DNA of 62,281 nt from Neisseria sicca 4320 (GCF_000193735.1 NZ_AEPF01000056.1:1-62281), one strand, 5' to 3'. Positions 36,989-45,718 are shown, numbered from the stretch's first letter. The notes: generated from the sequence alone by a model not told the origin. Made by a program: numbers and translations.

Positions 36989-38002
36989 TTACATAACCAT
37001 CCGTAAATGTTTCATCATAGATTTAGGTGTAACAAAAGTTAAACCGTACATACTGCCTAATGCTACTGCCTGGTTTTCCTCTAAATCGGCAGCCAATATC
37101 ACAAAACGGTCATCCGGCAAATTCAATCGTTTTTTCAAGCGTACATATTTTTCAATGTCTCGTCTGAATTCCCCTGATTTACATTCCACCACAATCGGCT
37201 CTTTACCTATCGGCAATAATACGACATCCAACTCCTGTTTATCTTCATTGCCGAATTTGACTTTTACATTTCGCGCGCAAGAAAAAGCATAATCCTTGCC
37301 TTTTTGTTTTGCTTCTTCAAGCATTTTGCCCAACGCAAACCATTCAAGCCATCCACCACAAAAAAAGTGTTTGATGGCAGTGGCACGTTGCAGATTCAAG
37401 CGGACAATTTTTTCCTGTTTCTGATAAAAATACTTAGAAAACAGAGTATGGCTATAAAATTGTCGGCATAGATTATTCATTGTTTGCCCATCTTTTTGCG
37501 ACATTTTGCCGACATCCAAACTAATGCTTGTATGGTTGTGGCTATATGCCCAACTGATCTGACCCAACATATTTTTAGTAATCTGATAATTGCTGCCCAA
37601 TTTAGCGGCAGCCTCATCAAAAAAACCGCTCATATTTACCGCCTGTAAGTTAAACATTGGCACAATATTGGCTCGGGCAAACCATTGCCGTATTGGCTCA
37701 TGCTGTTTTTCAGTAGCTAAAATGTCAGTTTCCGATAAATTGACGCCTGCCAGCGGATTATAATTTTGGTTTTCCGAACCGGTATCTTGCTGTACATTTT
37801 CCTCCCCACCGTCTTCCTGTTGCTTCAAAGCCTGCAATTCCCGGTTCACCGAAAAATAACGTTCTAACAATTTACTGATAAAAAATAAAGTGTCGTAAAC
37901 CTTAACCGGAGCCGTGCATTTTGGACAAGTAATTTCACTCATTCCGGATTCGTAGTCATGCTCATTCATGCAGCCGCATTTATTGCAGCGAAAAATACCC
38001 AT
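36989..38002 (-). CDS. Zinc-ribbon protein with Card1/DUF1887-like PD-(D/E)XK nuclease domain
   Basis: 337 residues. Residues 1-32 form a zinc ribbon with C6-x2-C9 and C26-x2-C29. An acidic/Gln linker (60-80) follows, then a helical middle domain (about 85-205). The C-terminal part resembles the nuclease half of Card1/Can2 (DUF1887): GGWLEWFAL (E220), then ELDVV with D259, and the catalytic VECKSGEF with E273 and K275. No CARF domain is visible, so a cyclic-oligoadenylate trigger cannot be assumed. It lies between murF and the M23 gene inside the dcw cluster. In gonococci the murE-murF gap carries the variable competence gene dca. Possible defence or DNA-processing role. Confidence 0.75.
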   Translation of the reverse strand: MGIFRCNKCGCMNEHDYESGMSEITCPKCTAPVKVYDTLFFISKLLERYFSVNRELQALKQQEDGGEENVQQDTGSENQNYNPLAGVNLSETDILATEKQHEPIRQWFARANIVPMFNLQAVNMSGFFDEAAAKLGSNYQITKNMLGQISWAYSHNHTSISLDVGKMSQKDGQTMNNLCRQFYSHTLFSKYFYQKQEKIVRLNLQRATAIKHFFCGGWLEWFALGKMLEEAKQKGKDYAFSCARNVKVKFGNEDKQELDVVLLPIGKEPIVVECKSGEFRRDIEKYVRLKKRLNLPDDRFVILAADLEENQAVALGSMYGLTFVTPKSMMKHLRMVM

Positions 38003-38055
38003 AATGTTCCCTCTTTATTTGTTTCAAAATTTATTTCAGACGACGTTTGAAAATT

Positions 38056-38577
38056 TTATCTTTCCTGATTAATCAACGGATACGGATTGATCGCACCGCT
38101 TGGCAAATAAACGCCGTAATGCAAATGGGCGGGTGTGGTTTTGGCATTGCCGGTTTTGCCGACATAGCCGATGACCTGTCCTTCTTTCACACGTTCGTAC
38201 AGGCGGACGTTGGCGAATTTGTTGAGGTGGGCATAATAGTGCCATGCGCCCGGTCCTTGTATGCCAATGACTTTGCCACCCAATCGGTTGCGCCCGATTT
38301 TGGTTACGATACCGGGTGTTGTGCTGCGTATCGGCGTGTTTTTCTTAGCGAAAATATCCACGCCTTCATGTCTGCGTCCTTGACTGCGCGCTGCGCCCCA
38401 AGTGTCGTCAAAACGCTTGCCTTTGACAGGATTGGGCAGACTTTGCGCCGCCGGCGGCTCTTTCGCCCTCAGTTCGGCAATTTCAGCGCTCGGACGCGGC
38501 AGTTGTTTGGTGGTACAGCCCGCGAATAAAATCATGGCTGCAATGATTAAAAGGGCTTTTATCGGCATTTTTAGCAT
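38056..38577 (-). CDS. M23 peptidase-family lipoprotein
   Basis: 173 residues from ATG 38577, which has GAGGAGA at 8 bp. The signal sequence ends in lipobox LFAGC. The C-terminal LytM/M23 domain has H-x3-D (HEGVDIF) and H-x-H (HLHYGVY), plus GKVIGIQGPGAWHYYAHLNK, so the zinc site looks complete. M23 enzymes cut peptidoglycan cross-bridges, and the dcw-cluster location between murE and the nuclease gene fits wall remodelling. An extension to 38640 would start inside uptake sequences. Confidence 0.88.
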   Translation of the reverse strand: MLKMPIKALLIIAAMILFAGCTTKQLPRPSAEIAELRAKEPPAAQSLPNPVKGKRFDDTWGAARSQGRRHEGVDIFAKKNTPIRSTTPGIVTKIGRNRLGGKVIGIQGPGAWHYYAHLNKFANVRLYERVKEGQVIGYVGKTGNAKTTPAHLHYGVYLPSGAINPYPLINQER

Positions 38578-38593
38578 CAAATCGGTCTCCTCG

Positions 38594-38638
38594 TTTTTCA
38601 GACGACCTTTGAAATTCGAAATCAGTGTCGTCTGAAAC
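38594..38638. repeat. Inverted uptake-sequence pair upstream of the M23 gene
   Basis: TTTTTCAGACGACCTTT at 38594-38610 and GTCGTCTGAAAC at 38627-38638; the second arm lacks the AG, so the stem is shortened. Confidence 0.5.
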
Positions 38639-38710
38639 AATTGTGATAGGTTTAATGGCTGACGTGCCGTAATGCGTGTGTCGTGTTGCTTTTATTGTGG
38701 GAGATAAACG

Positions 38711-38749
38711 TTTTCAGACGACCTTGATGGCCTTCAGGTCGTCTGAAAA
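38711..38749 (-). terminator. Uptake-sequence hairpin after murE
   Basis: TTTTCAGACGACCTT and AAGG-less AGGTCGTCTGAAAA flank gatggccttc, directly beyond the murE stop on the minus strand. Confidence 0.6.
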
Positions 38750-38764
38750 CTTTGGAACCCGTTG

Positions 38765-40243
38765 TTATATCCGCTCTGCCAATGCTTTCTCTGCCACTTC
38801 GAAATCAGAAAAATGATGCTTCACACCCTGCATGTCCTGATAATTTTCGTGTCCTTTACCGGCAATTAGAATGATGTCGTTTGCGGCGGCACGTTCGACT
38901 GCGTGACGGATGGCGGCGGCGCGGTCGGCTTCGACGCATTCGGGCGCGGGAACGGCGGGCAGGATGTCGTTGATGATGTCTTGCGGATTTTCCAAACGCG
39001 GGTTGTCGCTGGTTACGACGACTTTATCCGCGCCCTGTACGGCTGCCGCGCCCATCAGCGGGCGTTTGCCGCGATCGCGGTTGCCGCCGCAACCGAATAC
39101 GCACCACAAAGCCGCGCCCTGCGGTTTGATTTCCTGCAAGGTGGAGAGTGCTTTTTCCAATGCGTCGGGCGTGTGGGCGTAATCGACAACGACCAAGGGC
39201 TTGCCGCTGTTCATAATGCAGTCCATACGGCCTGAGGCGGGACGGATTTTTGCCAGCACACCCAATACTTTATCAAGCGGATAACCGTTGGCACAAAGCA
39301 AGGCGATGCAGGCGGCGAGGTTTTGCGCGTTGAACCGTCCGAGCAGGCGCGTGCGGCAGCGTCCTTCACCCCACGGGGTTTGGAATACGGCTTCCATGCC
39401 GTCTGAAGAAGCGGTGAAATGAACAATGCGGATGTCGGCGTGTTCGCTGAAGCCGTAGCCGTAAACGGCCAAATCGGGACAGTCTTTTTTCAGACGACCT
39501 GCGAGTTCTGCGCCGTATTCGTCATCTACGTTGATGACGGCGTGTTTCAAGCCGTGCCAGTAAAACAGGCGAGACTTGATGGCACCGTAGGCTTCCATCG
39601 TGCCGTGGTAGTCGAGGTGGTCGCGTGTGAGATTGGTGAAGATTGCGCTGCGGAATGGCACGCCGTTGACGCGCGACTGGTCAAGACCGTGGCTGGAGAC
39701 TTCCATCGCAGCGGCTGTTGCGCCTTGTTGACGGAAACGGTAGAGCAGGGTTTGGACATCGACGGGGGCGGGGGTGGTGTGCGTGGTTTCTTCCAATGCG
39801 CCCCAAAAGCCGTTGCCGACCGTGCCGATGATGGCGGTTTTTTCGCCCAACAAATCGGCGGCTTGCGCCAGCCATTGTGTGATGGAGGTTTTGCCGTTGG
39901 TGCCGGTTACGCCCCAGACTTTGAGGTCGTCTGAAACGTTGCTGTACACTTGCGCCGCCAACATACCGGCACGGTGTTTCAAATCTTTGATGCCTTGATT
40001 GGGGACTTTCCATTCGGGATCCCACGCAAATTTGCCGTCGTCGTCCCAAAAAACAAAAGCCGCGCCGTTGGCAATGGCAGCGGGGATATAACTGCGGCCG
40101 TCGGTATATTCGCCCTGGCAGGCAACGAAAATATCACCTTGTTTGATTTGACGGCTGTCTGAATGCAACAAACGCCCTGCTGCGTTTGCACACAGCAGAG
40201 GCGGAATGTTGGTTTCAGCTAAAGGGGTTAACTTGCTGAACAT
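38765..40243 (-). CDS. murE: UDP-MurNAc-L-Ala-D-Glu:meso-DAP ligase (MurE)
   Basis: 492 residues. P-loop GVTGTNGKTSITQWLAQ (about 113-130). The meso-diaminopimelate recognition motif DNPR occurs in VTSDNPRLENPQDI. Mur-ligase HATPASSHG-like segment AMEVSSHGLDQSRV. Starts 24 bp after the penA stop on the same strand. The in-frame GRLKKD is encoded by an uptake sequence at 39489-39502. Confidence 0.96.
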   Translation of the reverse strand: MFSKLTPLAETNIPPLLCANAAGRLLHSDSRQIKQGDIFVACQGEYTDGRSYIPAAIANGAAFVFWDDDGKFAWDPEWKVPNQGIKDLKHRAGMLAAQVYSNVSDDLKVWGVTGTNGKTSITQWLAQAADLLGEKTAIIGTVGNGFWGALEETTHTTPAPVDVQTLLYRFRQQGATAAAMEVSSHGLDQSRVNGVPFRSAIFTNLTRDHLDYHGTMEAYGAIKSRLFYWHGLKHAVINVDDEYGAELAGRLKKDCPDLAVYGYGFSEHADIRIVHFTASSDGMEAVFQTPWGEGRCRTRLLGRFNAQNLAACIALLCANGYPLDKVLGVLAKIRPASGRMDCIMNSGKPLVVVDYAHTPDALEKALSTLQEIKPQGAALWCVFGCGGNRDRGKRPLMGAAAVQGADKVVVTSDNPRLENPQDIINDILPAVPAPECVEADRAAAIRHAVERAAANDIILIAGKGHENYQDMQGVKHHFSDFEVAEKALAERI

Positions 40244-40267
40244 AAAATAATCTCGTTGATACTCGGA

Positions 40268-42016
40268 TTAAGACGGTGTTTTGACGGCTGCAACATTAGT
40301 CAGAGGTTTGGTCGGAGAAACGCCCAAAATGTTCAGGCTACCGCCCATGACTTGCTTGAAGACCGGACCTGCCACTACACCGCCGTAGTAACCGTTTGCA
40401 GTCGGCTCATCGATGGTTACCGCCACAATCACACGGGGATTTTTGGCAGGTGCAAAACCGATGAAAGTGGCGACGTGTTTGTTATCGACGTAACGTCCGT
40501 TGACCAACTTACGCGCTGTACCGGTTTTCGCGCCGACGTCGAAACCATCTACCGCACCTGCCGTACCTGTACCGCCGGGTTCGGTTACAGAAACCATCAA
40601 ATCACGAACTTCACGCGCGGTTGAAGCTTTAATGACGCGTTTGCCTTTTGGCGCAACTGCCTGTTTCTCAAAGCTGACCGGCAACAATTCGCCGTCATGT
40701 GTCAACATGGTATAAGCACGCGCCAATTGCAGCAGGCTCAATTGCAAGCCGTAACCGAAAGACATGGTTGCCTGTTCAATCGGCTGCCATCTGCGCCAGC
40801 TTCTCAAAAGACCGGCCGTCTCACCCGGGAAACCGGAGTGCATCCGCACACCAACACCCAAATCATGATAAAAATCATACATTTCTTTAGGTGTGAATTT
40901 TGCAGACAGTTTGCTGGTACCGACGTTGGAAGATTTTTGCATAATGCCGCGCACATCCAAAGTAGGATACACATGGGTATCGCGTACGGTAGCGGGGCCG
41001 ATTTTATAAGGCATGGTGTTAAAACGATCAGCAACACCGACTTTGCCGGAATCCAATGCTTTGGCAATTGTAAACGGCTTCATGGCAGAACCCGGCTCGA
41101 TCATATCGGTAACGGCGCGGTTACGGCGCTGTTCGCTATCTGCACTGCCCGGCTGGTTAGGATCATAGGCAGGGCTGTTGACCAGAGCCAAGATTTCGCC
41201 GGTTTGCGCATCCAATACCACAACCGTACCTGCTTTGGCTTTGTGATAAGCCACCGCCTTATTCAATTCGTCATAAGCAAGTGTTTGGATGCGTTGATCC
41301 AAAGACAAAACCATGTCCTGACCGTTTTTCGGATCGCTGTTGCGCGGAGAATCCAAACTATCGACGATATTGCCTTTATTGTCGCGCAAAACCACTTTCG
41401 CACCGTCCGCACCATGCAGACTGTCTTCACGCGACAGTTCCAAACCTTCCTGACCTTTGCCGTCGATATTGGTGAAACCGATAACGTGCGCGAACAGGTT
41501 GCCCATCGGATAATGGCGTTTCAGCTCTTTCTGGAATGCCAAGCCTTTAATACCCAAGGCAGTAACTGCATCAGCTTTTTCTTGACTCAACTGCCGTTTG
41601 AGATAAACGAAGTCCTTCTCTTTTTTTGAAAGTTTTTCCGAGAGTACGTCAACAGGCACATCGACAATATCCGACAATGCGGCCAATCGTTGGGCAGTCG
41701 GCATCTCCTCCATACCCGAAGGCATGGCATACAAAGATTCTGTCGGCGCACTCAAAGCTAGAGTTGCGCCGTTGCGGTCGGTAATCATACCCCGTGAAGC
41801 CGGAAGCTTCAGAGTGCGGACGAAACGCTGATCGCCCTGATTTTTCAAAAACTCATGTTGCGTCGTTTGCAGATAAATACCGCGCCCGAGCAATGCAGTG
41901 AAAGCAAGAGCCATACACCCCAAAACAATACGGATACGCCCGTCGCTGGTGACGGGTTTTTTTACCTTCTCGGTCTTAGGCAGCATCCGAGGCTTATATT
42001 CGTTCTTAATCAACAT
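40268..42016 (-). CDS. penA: Penicillin-binding protein 2 (PenA/FtsI), septal transpeptidase
   Basis: 582 residues, collinear with gonococcal PBP2. One N-terminal membrane helix (about 28-50), a dimerisation domain, then the transpeptidase domain with S310-A-M-K313, SSN (362-364) and KTGTA (497-501). It cross-links septal peptidoglycan with FtsW. Relative to wild-type gonococcal PBP2 it carries M312, T316, L504, V510, N541, V552, Q555, V556 and V566, all known from mosaic alleles, but keeps N512 and G545. No Asp insertion after R345 is seen. Confidence 0.97.
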   Translation of the reverse strand: MLIKNEYKPRMLPKTEKVKKPVTSDGRIRIVLGCMALAFTALLGRGIYLQTTQHEFLKNQGDQRFVRTLKLPASRGMITDRNGATLALSAPTESLYAMPSGMEEMPTAQRLAALSDIVDVPVDVLSEKLSKKEKDFVYLKRQLSQEKADAVTALGIKGLAFQKELKRHYPMGNLFAHVIGFTNIDGKGQEGLELSREDSLHGADGAKVVLRDNKGNIVDSLDSPRNSDPKNGQDMVLSLDQRIQTLAYDELNKAVAYHKAKAGTVVVLDAQTGEILALVNSPAYDPNQPGSADSEQRRNRAVTDMIEPGSAMKPFTIAKALDSGKVGVADRFNTMPYKIGPATVRDTHVYPTLDVRGIMQKSSNVGTSKLSAKFTPKEMYDFYHDLGVGVRMHSGFPGETAGLLRSWRRWQPIEQATMSFGYGLQLSLLQLARAYTMLTHDGELLPVSFEKQAVAPKGKRVIKASTAREVRDLMVSVTEPGGTGTAGAVDGFDVGAKTGTARKLVNGRYVDNKHVATFIGFAPAKNPRVIVAVTIDEPTANGYYGGVVAGPVFKQVMGGSLNILGVSPTKPLTNVAAVKTPS

Positions 42017-42102
42017 CTTAAAATTCTCATATTATGTATTTGCCGAACTACGTTCCGCAAACCCTCCAAATCCAAGATTTTTCAGGCTTATCATTATTAA
42101 TA

Positions 42103-42366
42103 TTATTTTTTTCTCTCCACCATCACAGTATTATCCGCGCCGGGCGGTTTGAGGCGCTGCTTCTCAGCCGCCACCTTAATCAGCTTGTGATTTGCCAGCC
42201 GCGCCTGATCCAATTTCAAGCGCGCATAGTCCTGATCAAGCTTGATTTCCTGCTTTTGCGCTTTATCCAAAGCGATGAAGTGCAAACGCGATTGGTCTTG
42301 CACAGTAACTACTGAAAAAGCAGATACCGATACCAAGACCAACAAAAGGATATTTAATTTATTCAT
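42103..42366 (-). CDS. ftsL: Cell division protein FtsL
   Basis: 87 residues: a single membrane helix (ILLLVLVSVSAFSVVTVQ) followed by a coiled coil (ALDKAQKQEIKLDQDYARLK). Length, topology and position between rsmH and penA identify FtsL of the FtsQLB divisome complex. A lone uptake sequence lies upstream at 42369-42382. Confidence 0.92.
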   Translation of the reverse strand: MNKLNILLLVLVSVSAFSVVTVQDQSRLHFIALDKAQKQEIKLDQDYARLKLDQARLANHKLIKVAAEKQRLKPPGADNTVMVERKK

Positions 42367-42421
42367 TATTTTCAGACGACCTCAATATGTTTGTTCCGAG
42401 GACACCTGCCCCACGTAATGC

Positions 42422-43375
42422 TTATTCTGTAATCTCACCGCCCGTCCGCTCTGCGACTCGTAAAACTGCGCTGCGCGCCCGCGGATTGGAGACGGTTTCC
42501 CCAACACCCGGCTTTATCGCCTTTCCCACCGCTTTTAACGGCGGCAGAGGCAAATCCGCTTCTTTTACTGCCGCCCAGCGCGGCAAAGGAGGATGTTGCG
42601 AATACTTTTTAACGAACTGTTTCACGATGCGGTCTTCAAGCGAATGGAACGCGATAACCGCCAAACGCCCGCCCTGTTTCAGACGACCCATCACTTGAGG
42701 AAGAACCGCCTCTACCTCTTCGAGCTCGCGGTTAATAAAGATGCGAACTGCCTGGAAGGTGCGCGTCGCAGGGTCTTGCCCCCGCTCACGAGTACGGACG
42801 TTTTGCGCCACGAGCTGCGCCAGCTTGCGGGTTGTATCGATCGGACTTTCTGTCCGTTGCGCAACAATGGCGCGCGCAATCTGGCGACTAAACCGCTCTT
42901 CACCATAATTCTTGATAACCTCGTGCAAATCCTGTTCCGATGCTGTTGCAATCCACTCTGCGGCAGACATTCCGCGTGTCGGATCCATGCGCATATCCAA
43001 AGGTGCATCAAAACGGAAACTGAAACCCCGTGCGCCGTCATCTATCTGCGGGGACGAAATCCCCAAATCAAACAACGCACCATCTATTTCTTCAATACCC
43101 AGCTTATCCAGGGTCGTCTGAAAACTTGAAAACCCGTCATGGACTACTGTAACGCGCCCATCCTGCTCAGCCAGCTGTTGCGCCGCGTCAATCGCTTGCG
43201 GGTCTTTATCGAACACAATCAGACGACCTTGACTGCCCAGACGGGACAAAATCAATCGGGAGTGCCCTCCCCTGCCGAACGTCCCATCCATATAAATACC
43301 GTCTTCACGAACCGCCAGAGCATCAACCGCCTCGTTTAACAAAACGGTGATATGTTGATATTCAGCATTACTCAC
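42422..43375 (-). CDS. rsmH: 16S rRNA (cytosine1402-N4)-methyltransferase (RsmH/MraW)
   Basis: 317 residues. SAM-binding motif DGTFGRGGHSRLILSRLG follows the N-terminal HITVLLNEAVDAL. DLGISSPQID and AFHSLEDRIVKQF are family-specific. It methylates N4 of C1402 in 16S rRNA. It overlaps mraZ by 4 bp. The in-frame SFQTTL and GRLKQGG reflect uptake sequences at 43113-43125 and 42676-42690. Confidence 0.96.
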   Translation of the reverse strand: MSNAEYQHITVLLNEAVDALAVREDGIYMDGTFGRGGHSRLILSRLGSQGRLIVFDKDPQAIDAAQQLAEQDGRVTVVHDGFSSFQTTLDKLGIEEIDGALFDLGISSPQIDDGARGFSFRFDAPLDMRMDPTRGMSAAEWIATASEQDLHEVIKNYGEERFSRQIARAIVAQRTESPIDTTRKLAQLVAQNVRTRERGQDPATRTFQAVRIFINRELEEVEAVLPQVMGRLKQGGRLAVIAFHSLEDRIVKQFVKKYSQHPPLPRWAAVKEADLPLPPLKAVGKAIKPGVGETVSNPRARSAVLRVAERTGGEITE

Positions 43376-43827
43376 AATTGCAAATCCGTCTGACTTAATT
43401 GGAACGCCAACTCTTCAGGATCGTCATCCAAAGCCTGAGTCATTTCAGCTTCCCACTGATCACGGCCCCACAATTCCAAACGGTTGGCACGACCGACCAA
43501 GGTAACGTCTTTTTCGAAATCCACCCGTTTGCGCAGATTGGCAGGAATCAGTACACGACCGGCACTATCCCATTCCAGCGTATCCGCATTGTGCAGCAGC
43601 AGATTTTGGTAGCGCTGCAACATCTGGTTCCCCGCTGTTTTCAGGCGCAAAAGCTGCTCGACAACCTTTGCCCATTCAGCTTCCGGGTACATCAACAATT
43701 TTTCACGGGAATCCAAAGTAACCACAATCGACGGCGTATAATGGCGCAGCAAAATATCGCGGAACTTGGCAGGAATTGCCAACCGCCCTTTGCTGTCAAT
43801 ACTCAATTCGTGAGCGCCACCAAACAC
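43372..43827 (-). CDS. mraZ: Transcriptional regulator MraZ
   Basis: 151 residues with a GTG start at 43827 preceded by AGGA. Two SpoVT/AbrB-like half domains: GGAHELSIDSKGRLAIPAKF and NADTLEWDSAGRVLIPANLR, each with the family D-x-K/A-GR-x-x-IP core. MraZ binds GTGGG repeats and controls its own dcw operon; such repeats lie at 43881-43904 just downstream of the promoter. First gene of the cluster. Confidence 0.95.
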   Translation of the reverse strand: MFGGAHELSIDSKGRLAIPAKFRDILLRHYTPSIVVTLDSREKLLMYPEAEWAKVVEQLLRLKTAGNQMLQRYQNLLLHNADTLEWDSAGRVLIPANLRKRVDFEKDVTLVGRANRLELWGRDQWEAEMTQALDDDPEELAFQLSQTDLQL

Positions 43828-43880
43828 AATTTCGTCCTATCGGTTTAAATCGGAATTTTTTGGGCAATGCAGACACTTTT

Positions 43881-43904
43881 ACCCACATCGCCCCACTAGC
43901 CCAC
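43881..43904 (-). promoter_or_regulatory. Candidate MraZ-binding GTGGG boxes
   Basis: On the minus strand three boxes follow each other: GTGGGC (43899-43904), GTGGGG (43891-43896) and GTGGGT (43881-43886). The last two are 10 bp apart, the usual helical period. They cover the expected transcription start of mraZ, consistent with autorepression. Confidence 0.7.
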
Positions 43905-43933
43905 ACTATAAAAAATTTTAACGCCTCGGTCAA
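43905..43933 (-). promoter_or_regulatory. mraZ/dcw promoter
   Basis: On the minus strand TTGACC (43928-43933) and TATAGT (43905-43910) are separated by exactly 17 bp, a good sigma-70 promoter placed 78 bp before the GTG. Confidence 0.75.
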
Positions 43934-44178
43934 ATCGCCTTACTTTAAAATCCCAGTACATATGCAACAACAAAATCATTAAAAAACAGTATTTTAACCA
44001 AACAAGCACACAAACCAAACCTCTCACTTTACCCGATTTGGTTTTTAAAAACACAATATGTAGTATTAAAAATCTCATTTATACACAATATATGGTATAA
44101 AAAAATGAAAAAACGCCCCTTTTCTGTTCACGTTATAATAGACAAATAAATTCACAAATTTTACATTATCTAACAGTT
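43934..44178. other. A+T-rich divergent intergenic region
   Basis: Between the dcw promoter and the MidA-like gene. TATAAT at 44134-44139, about 40 bp before the plus-strand ATG, is a plausible -10 element, but no clear -35 accompanies it. Confidence 0.45.
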
Positions 44179-45336
44179 ATGAAGGCACACCTCCCCCTCC
44201 CCTCCCCTGCCGCGCAAGCCTCAAGTTCCAAACTATTTGAAATCGTCACACAGGAAATAAAAGCCCAAAATAACTGGATTCCTTTCTCACGATTCATGGA
44301 GCTTGCACTCTACGCCCCCGAATACGGTTACTACACCGGGGGCAGCCATAAAATCGGTACAGACGGCGATTTTATTACCGCCCCCACCCTCACCCCATTG
44401 TTCGGACAAACTCTCGCCCGACAACTTGCCGAACTCCTCCCGCAAACCGCCGGCAACGTCTACGAATTCGGTGCAGGTACAGGACATCTCGCCGCCACCT
44501 TATTGAAAAGCCTTTCAGACGACCTCAAGCATTACTACATCATCGAACTTTCCCCCGAGCTTGCCGAACGCCAACGCCAATTCATCGCCGAACACACCAC
44601 CCCGCAACTGGCACAAAAAGTCATCCACCTGACCGAACTGCCCGAATCCTTCGACGGCATCATCATCGGCAATGAAGTCCTCGATGCCATGCCTGTTGAA
44701 ATCATCCGCTGCACTCAAAACACCTTTCAACACATCGGCATCTCCATCACCCCCGACGGACAGCTTGAACAAAGCCCTCAACCCTTGAAGCAACCCGACC
44801 TCCTCCGTTTAGCCACCACCTACTTTCCAGAAACCGAACACCCCTACACCAGCGAGCTACACCCCGCCCAATACGCCTTTATTCTCACCCTAGCGCAGAA
44901 AATCACACGCGGCGGCATGATATTTATCGACTACGGCTTTGACGCCGCCCAGTATTACCACCCGCAACGCGACGAAGGCACGCTCATCGCCCACTACCGC
45001 CACCACACCGTTCACGATCCGTTTTTCCATATCGGTCTGACCGACCTGACCGCACATGTCAACTTTACCGACATTGCCCAAGCGGGCACTGACGGTGGAC
45101 TAGATCTCATCGGCTACCTGCCTCAGTCCCATTTCCTATTCAACCTAGACATTACCGACCTGCTGGCACAAACCGCTCCCCCAGGCACAGCAGACTACCT
45201 CCGCATCAGCACTGCCGTACAAAAACTGACCGACCAGCACGAAATGGGTGAACTCTTCAAAGTCATCGCTTTTGGCAAAAACATCGACATAGACTGGACA
45301 GGTTTCTGCTTCGGCGACATCTGCCACAAACTTTGA
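44179..45336 (+). CDS. SAM-dependent methyltransferase of the MidA/NDUFAF7 (DUF185) family
   Basis: 385 residues. The N-terminal FMELALYAPEYGYYTGG and the SAM-binding VYEFGAGTGHLAATLL, followed by YYIIELSPELAERQRQF and IGNEVLDAMPVE, are diagnostic. The mitochondrial homologue dimethylates an arginine of complex I; the bacterial substrate is not established. It is divergent from mraZ and followed by clustered uptake sequences. In-frame LSDDL comes from an uptake core at 44514-44526. Confidence 0.88.
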   Translation: MKAHLPLPSPAAQASSSKLFEIVTQEIKAQNNWIPFSRFMELALYAPEYGYYTGGSHKIGTDGDFITAPTLTPLFGQTLARQLAELLPQTAGNVYEFGAGTGHLAATLLKSLSDDLKHYYIIELSPELAERQRQFIAEHTTPQLAQKVIHLTELPESFDGIIIGNEVLDAMPVEIIRCTQNTFQHIGISITPDGQLEQSPQPLKQPDLLRLATTYFPETEHPYTSELHPAQYAFILTLAQKITRGGMIFIDYGFDAAQYYHPQRDEGTLIAHYRHHTVHDPFFHIGLTDLTAHVNFTDIAQAGTDGGLDLIGYLPQSHFLFNLDITDLLAQTAPPGTADYLRISTAVQKLTDQHEMGELFKVIAFGKNIDIDWTGFCFGDICHKL

Positions 45337-45360
45337 AATCCCCCACATCAAACCATCTCT

Positions 45361-45422
45361 CCAAATACACAGGTCGTCTGACCAAATACACAGGTCGTCT
45401 GAAACACAGTTTCAGACGGCCT
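45361..45422. repeat. 21 bp tandem duplication containing uptake sequences, plus inverted arm
   Basis: The unit accaaatacacaggtcgtct occurs twice in tandem (45361-45380 and 45381-45401). The second copy then pairs with TTTCAGACGGCCT at 45410-45422, giving a hairpin after the methyltransferase gene. The final arm uses the GGCC rather than the GGTC form. Confidence 0.7.
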
Positions 45423-45479
45423 CATCTATGCTTTATTCCATTAAAAAACAAAAACAAAACACAAAGTACAAAATAAAAC

Positions 45480-45507
45480 TTGCCAAAAACTCAAAACAAC
45501 ATATAAT
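45480..45507 (+). promoter_or_regulatory. tRNA operon promoter
   Basis: TTGCCA (45480-45485), 16 bp spacer, then TATAAT (45502-45507), about 16 bp before tRNA-Met. Confidence 0.7.
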
Positions 45508-45523
45508 AGCGACTTCACGAAAC

Positions 45524-45600
45524 GGCGAATTAGCTCAGTCGGTTAGAGCAGAGGAATCATAATCCTTGTGTCCGGGGTTCGAGTCCCTGATTCGCCACCA
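45524..45600 (+). tRNA. tRNA-Met (CAT)
   Basis: 77 nt with encoded CCA. Acceptor arms GGCGAAT/ATTCGCC, D-arm GCTC...GAGC, anticodon stem GAGGA/TCCTT with loop ATCATAA (anticodon CAT), T-arm with GTTCGAG. The overall form resembles elongator tRNA-Met; a tRNA-Ile with modified CAT cannot be fully excluded by eye. Confidence 0.9.
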
Positions 45601-45606
45601 AATTTC

Positions 45607-45682
<76 letters not shown>

Positions 45683-45684
45683 GA

Positions 45685-45718
45685 TAAAAAAGACCTTGTT
45701 CAAACAAGGTCTTTTTTA
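45685..45718 (+). terminator. Terminator of the tRNA-Met/Ala operon
   Basis: AGACCTTGTT (45691-45700) pairs with AACAAGGTCT (45703-45712) and is followed by TTTTTT: a classic factor-independent terminator. Confidence 0.9.

Noticed and set aside
36989..38002. Assigning the nuclease-like protein as a CRISPR ancillary Card1
   Set aside because: No CARF domain, cas genes or CRISPR array are visible; only the nuclease half is similar.
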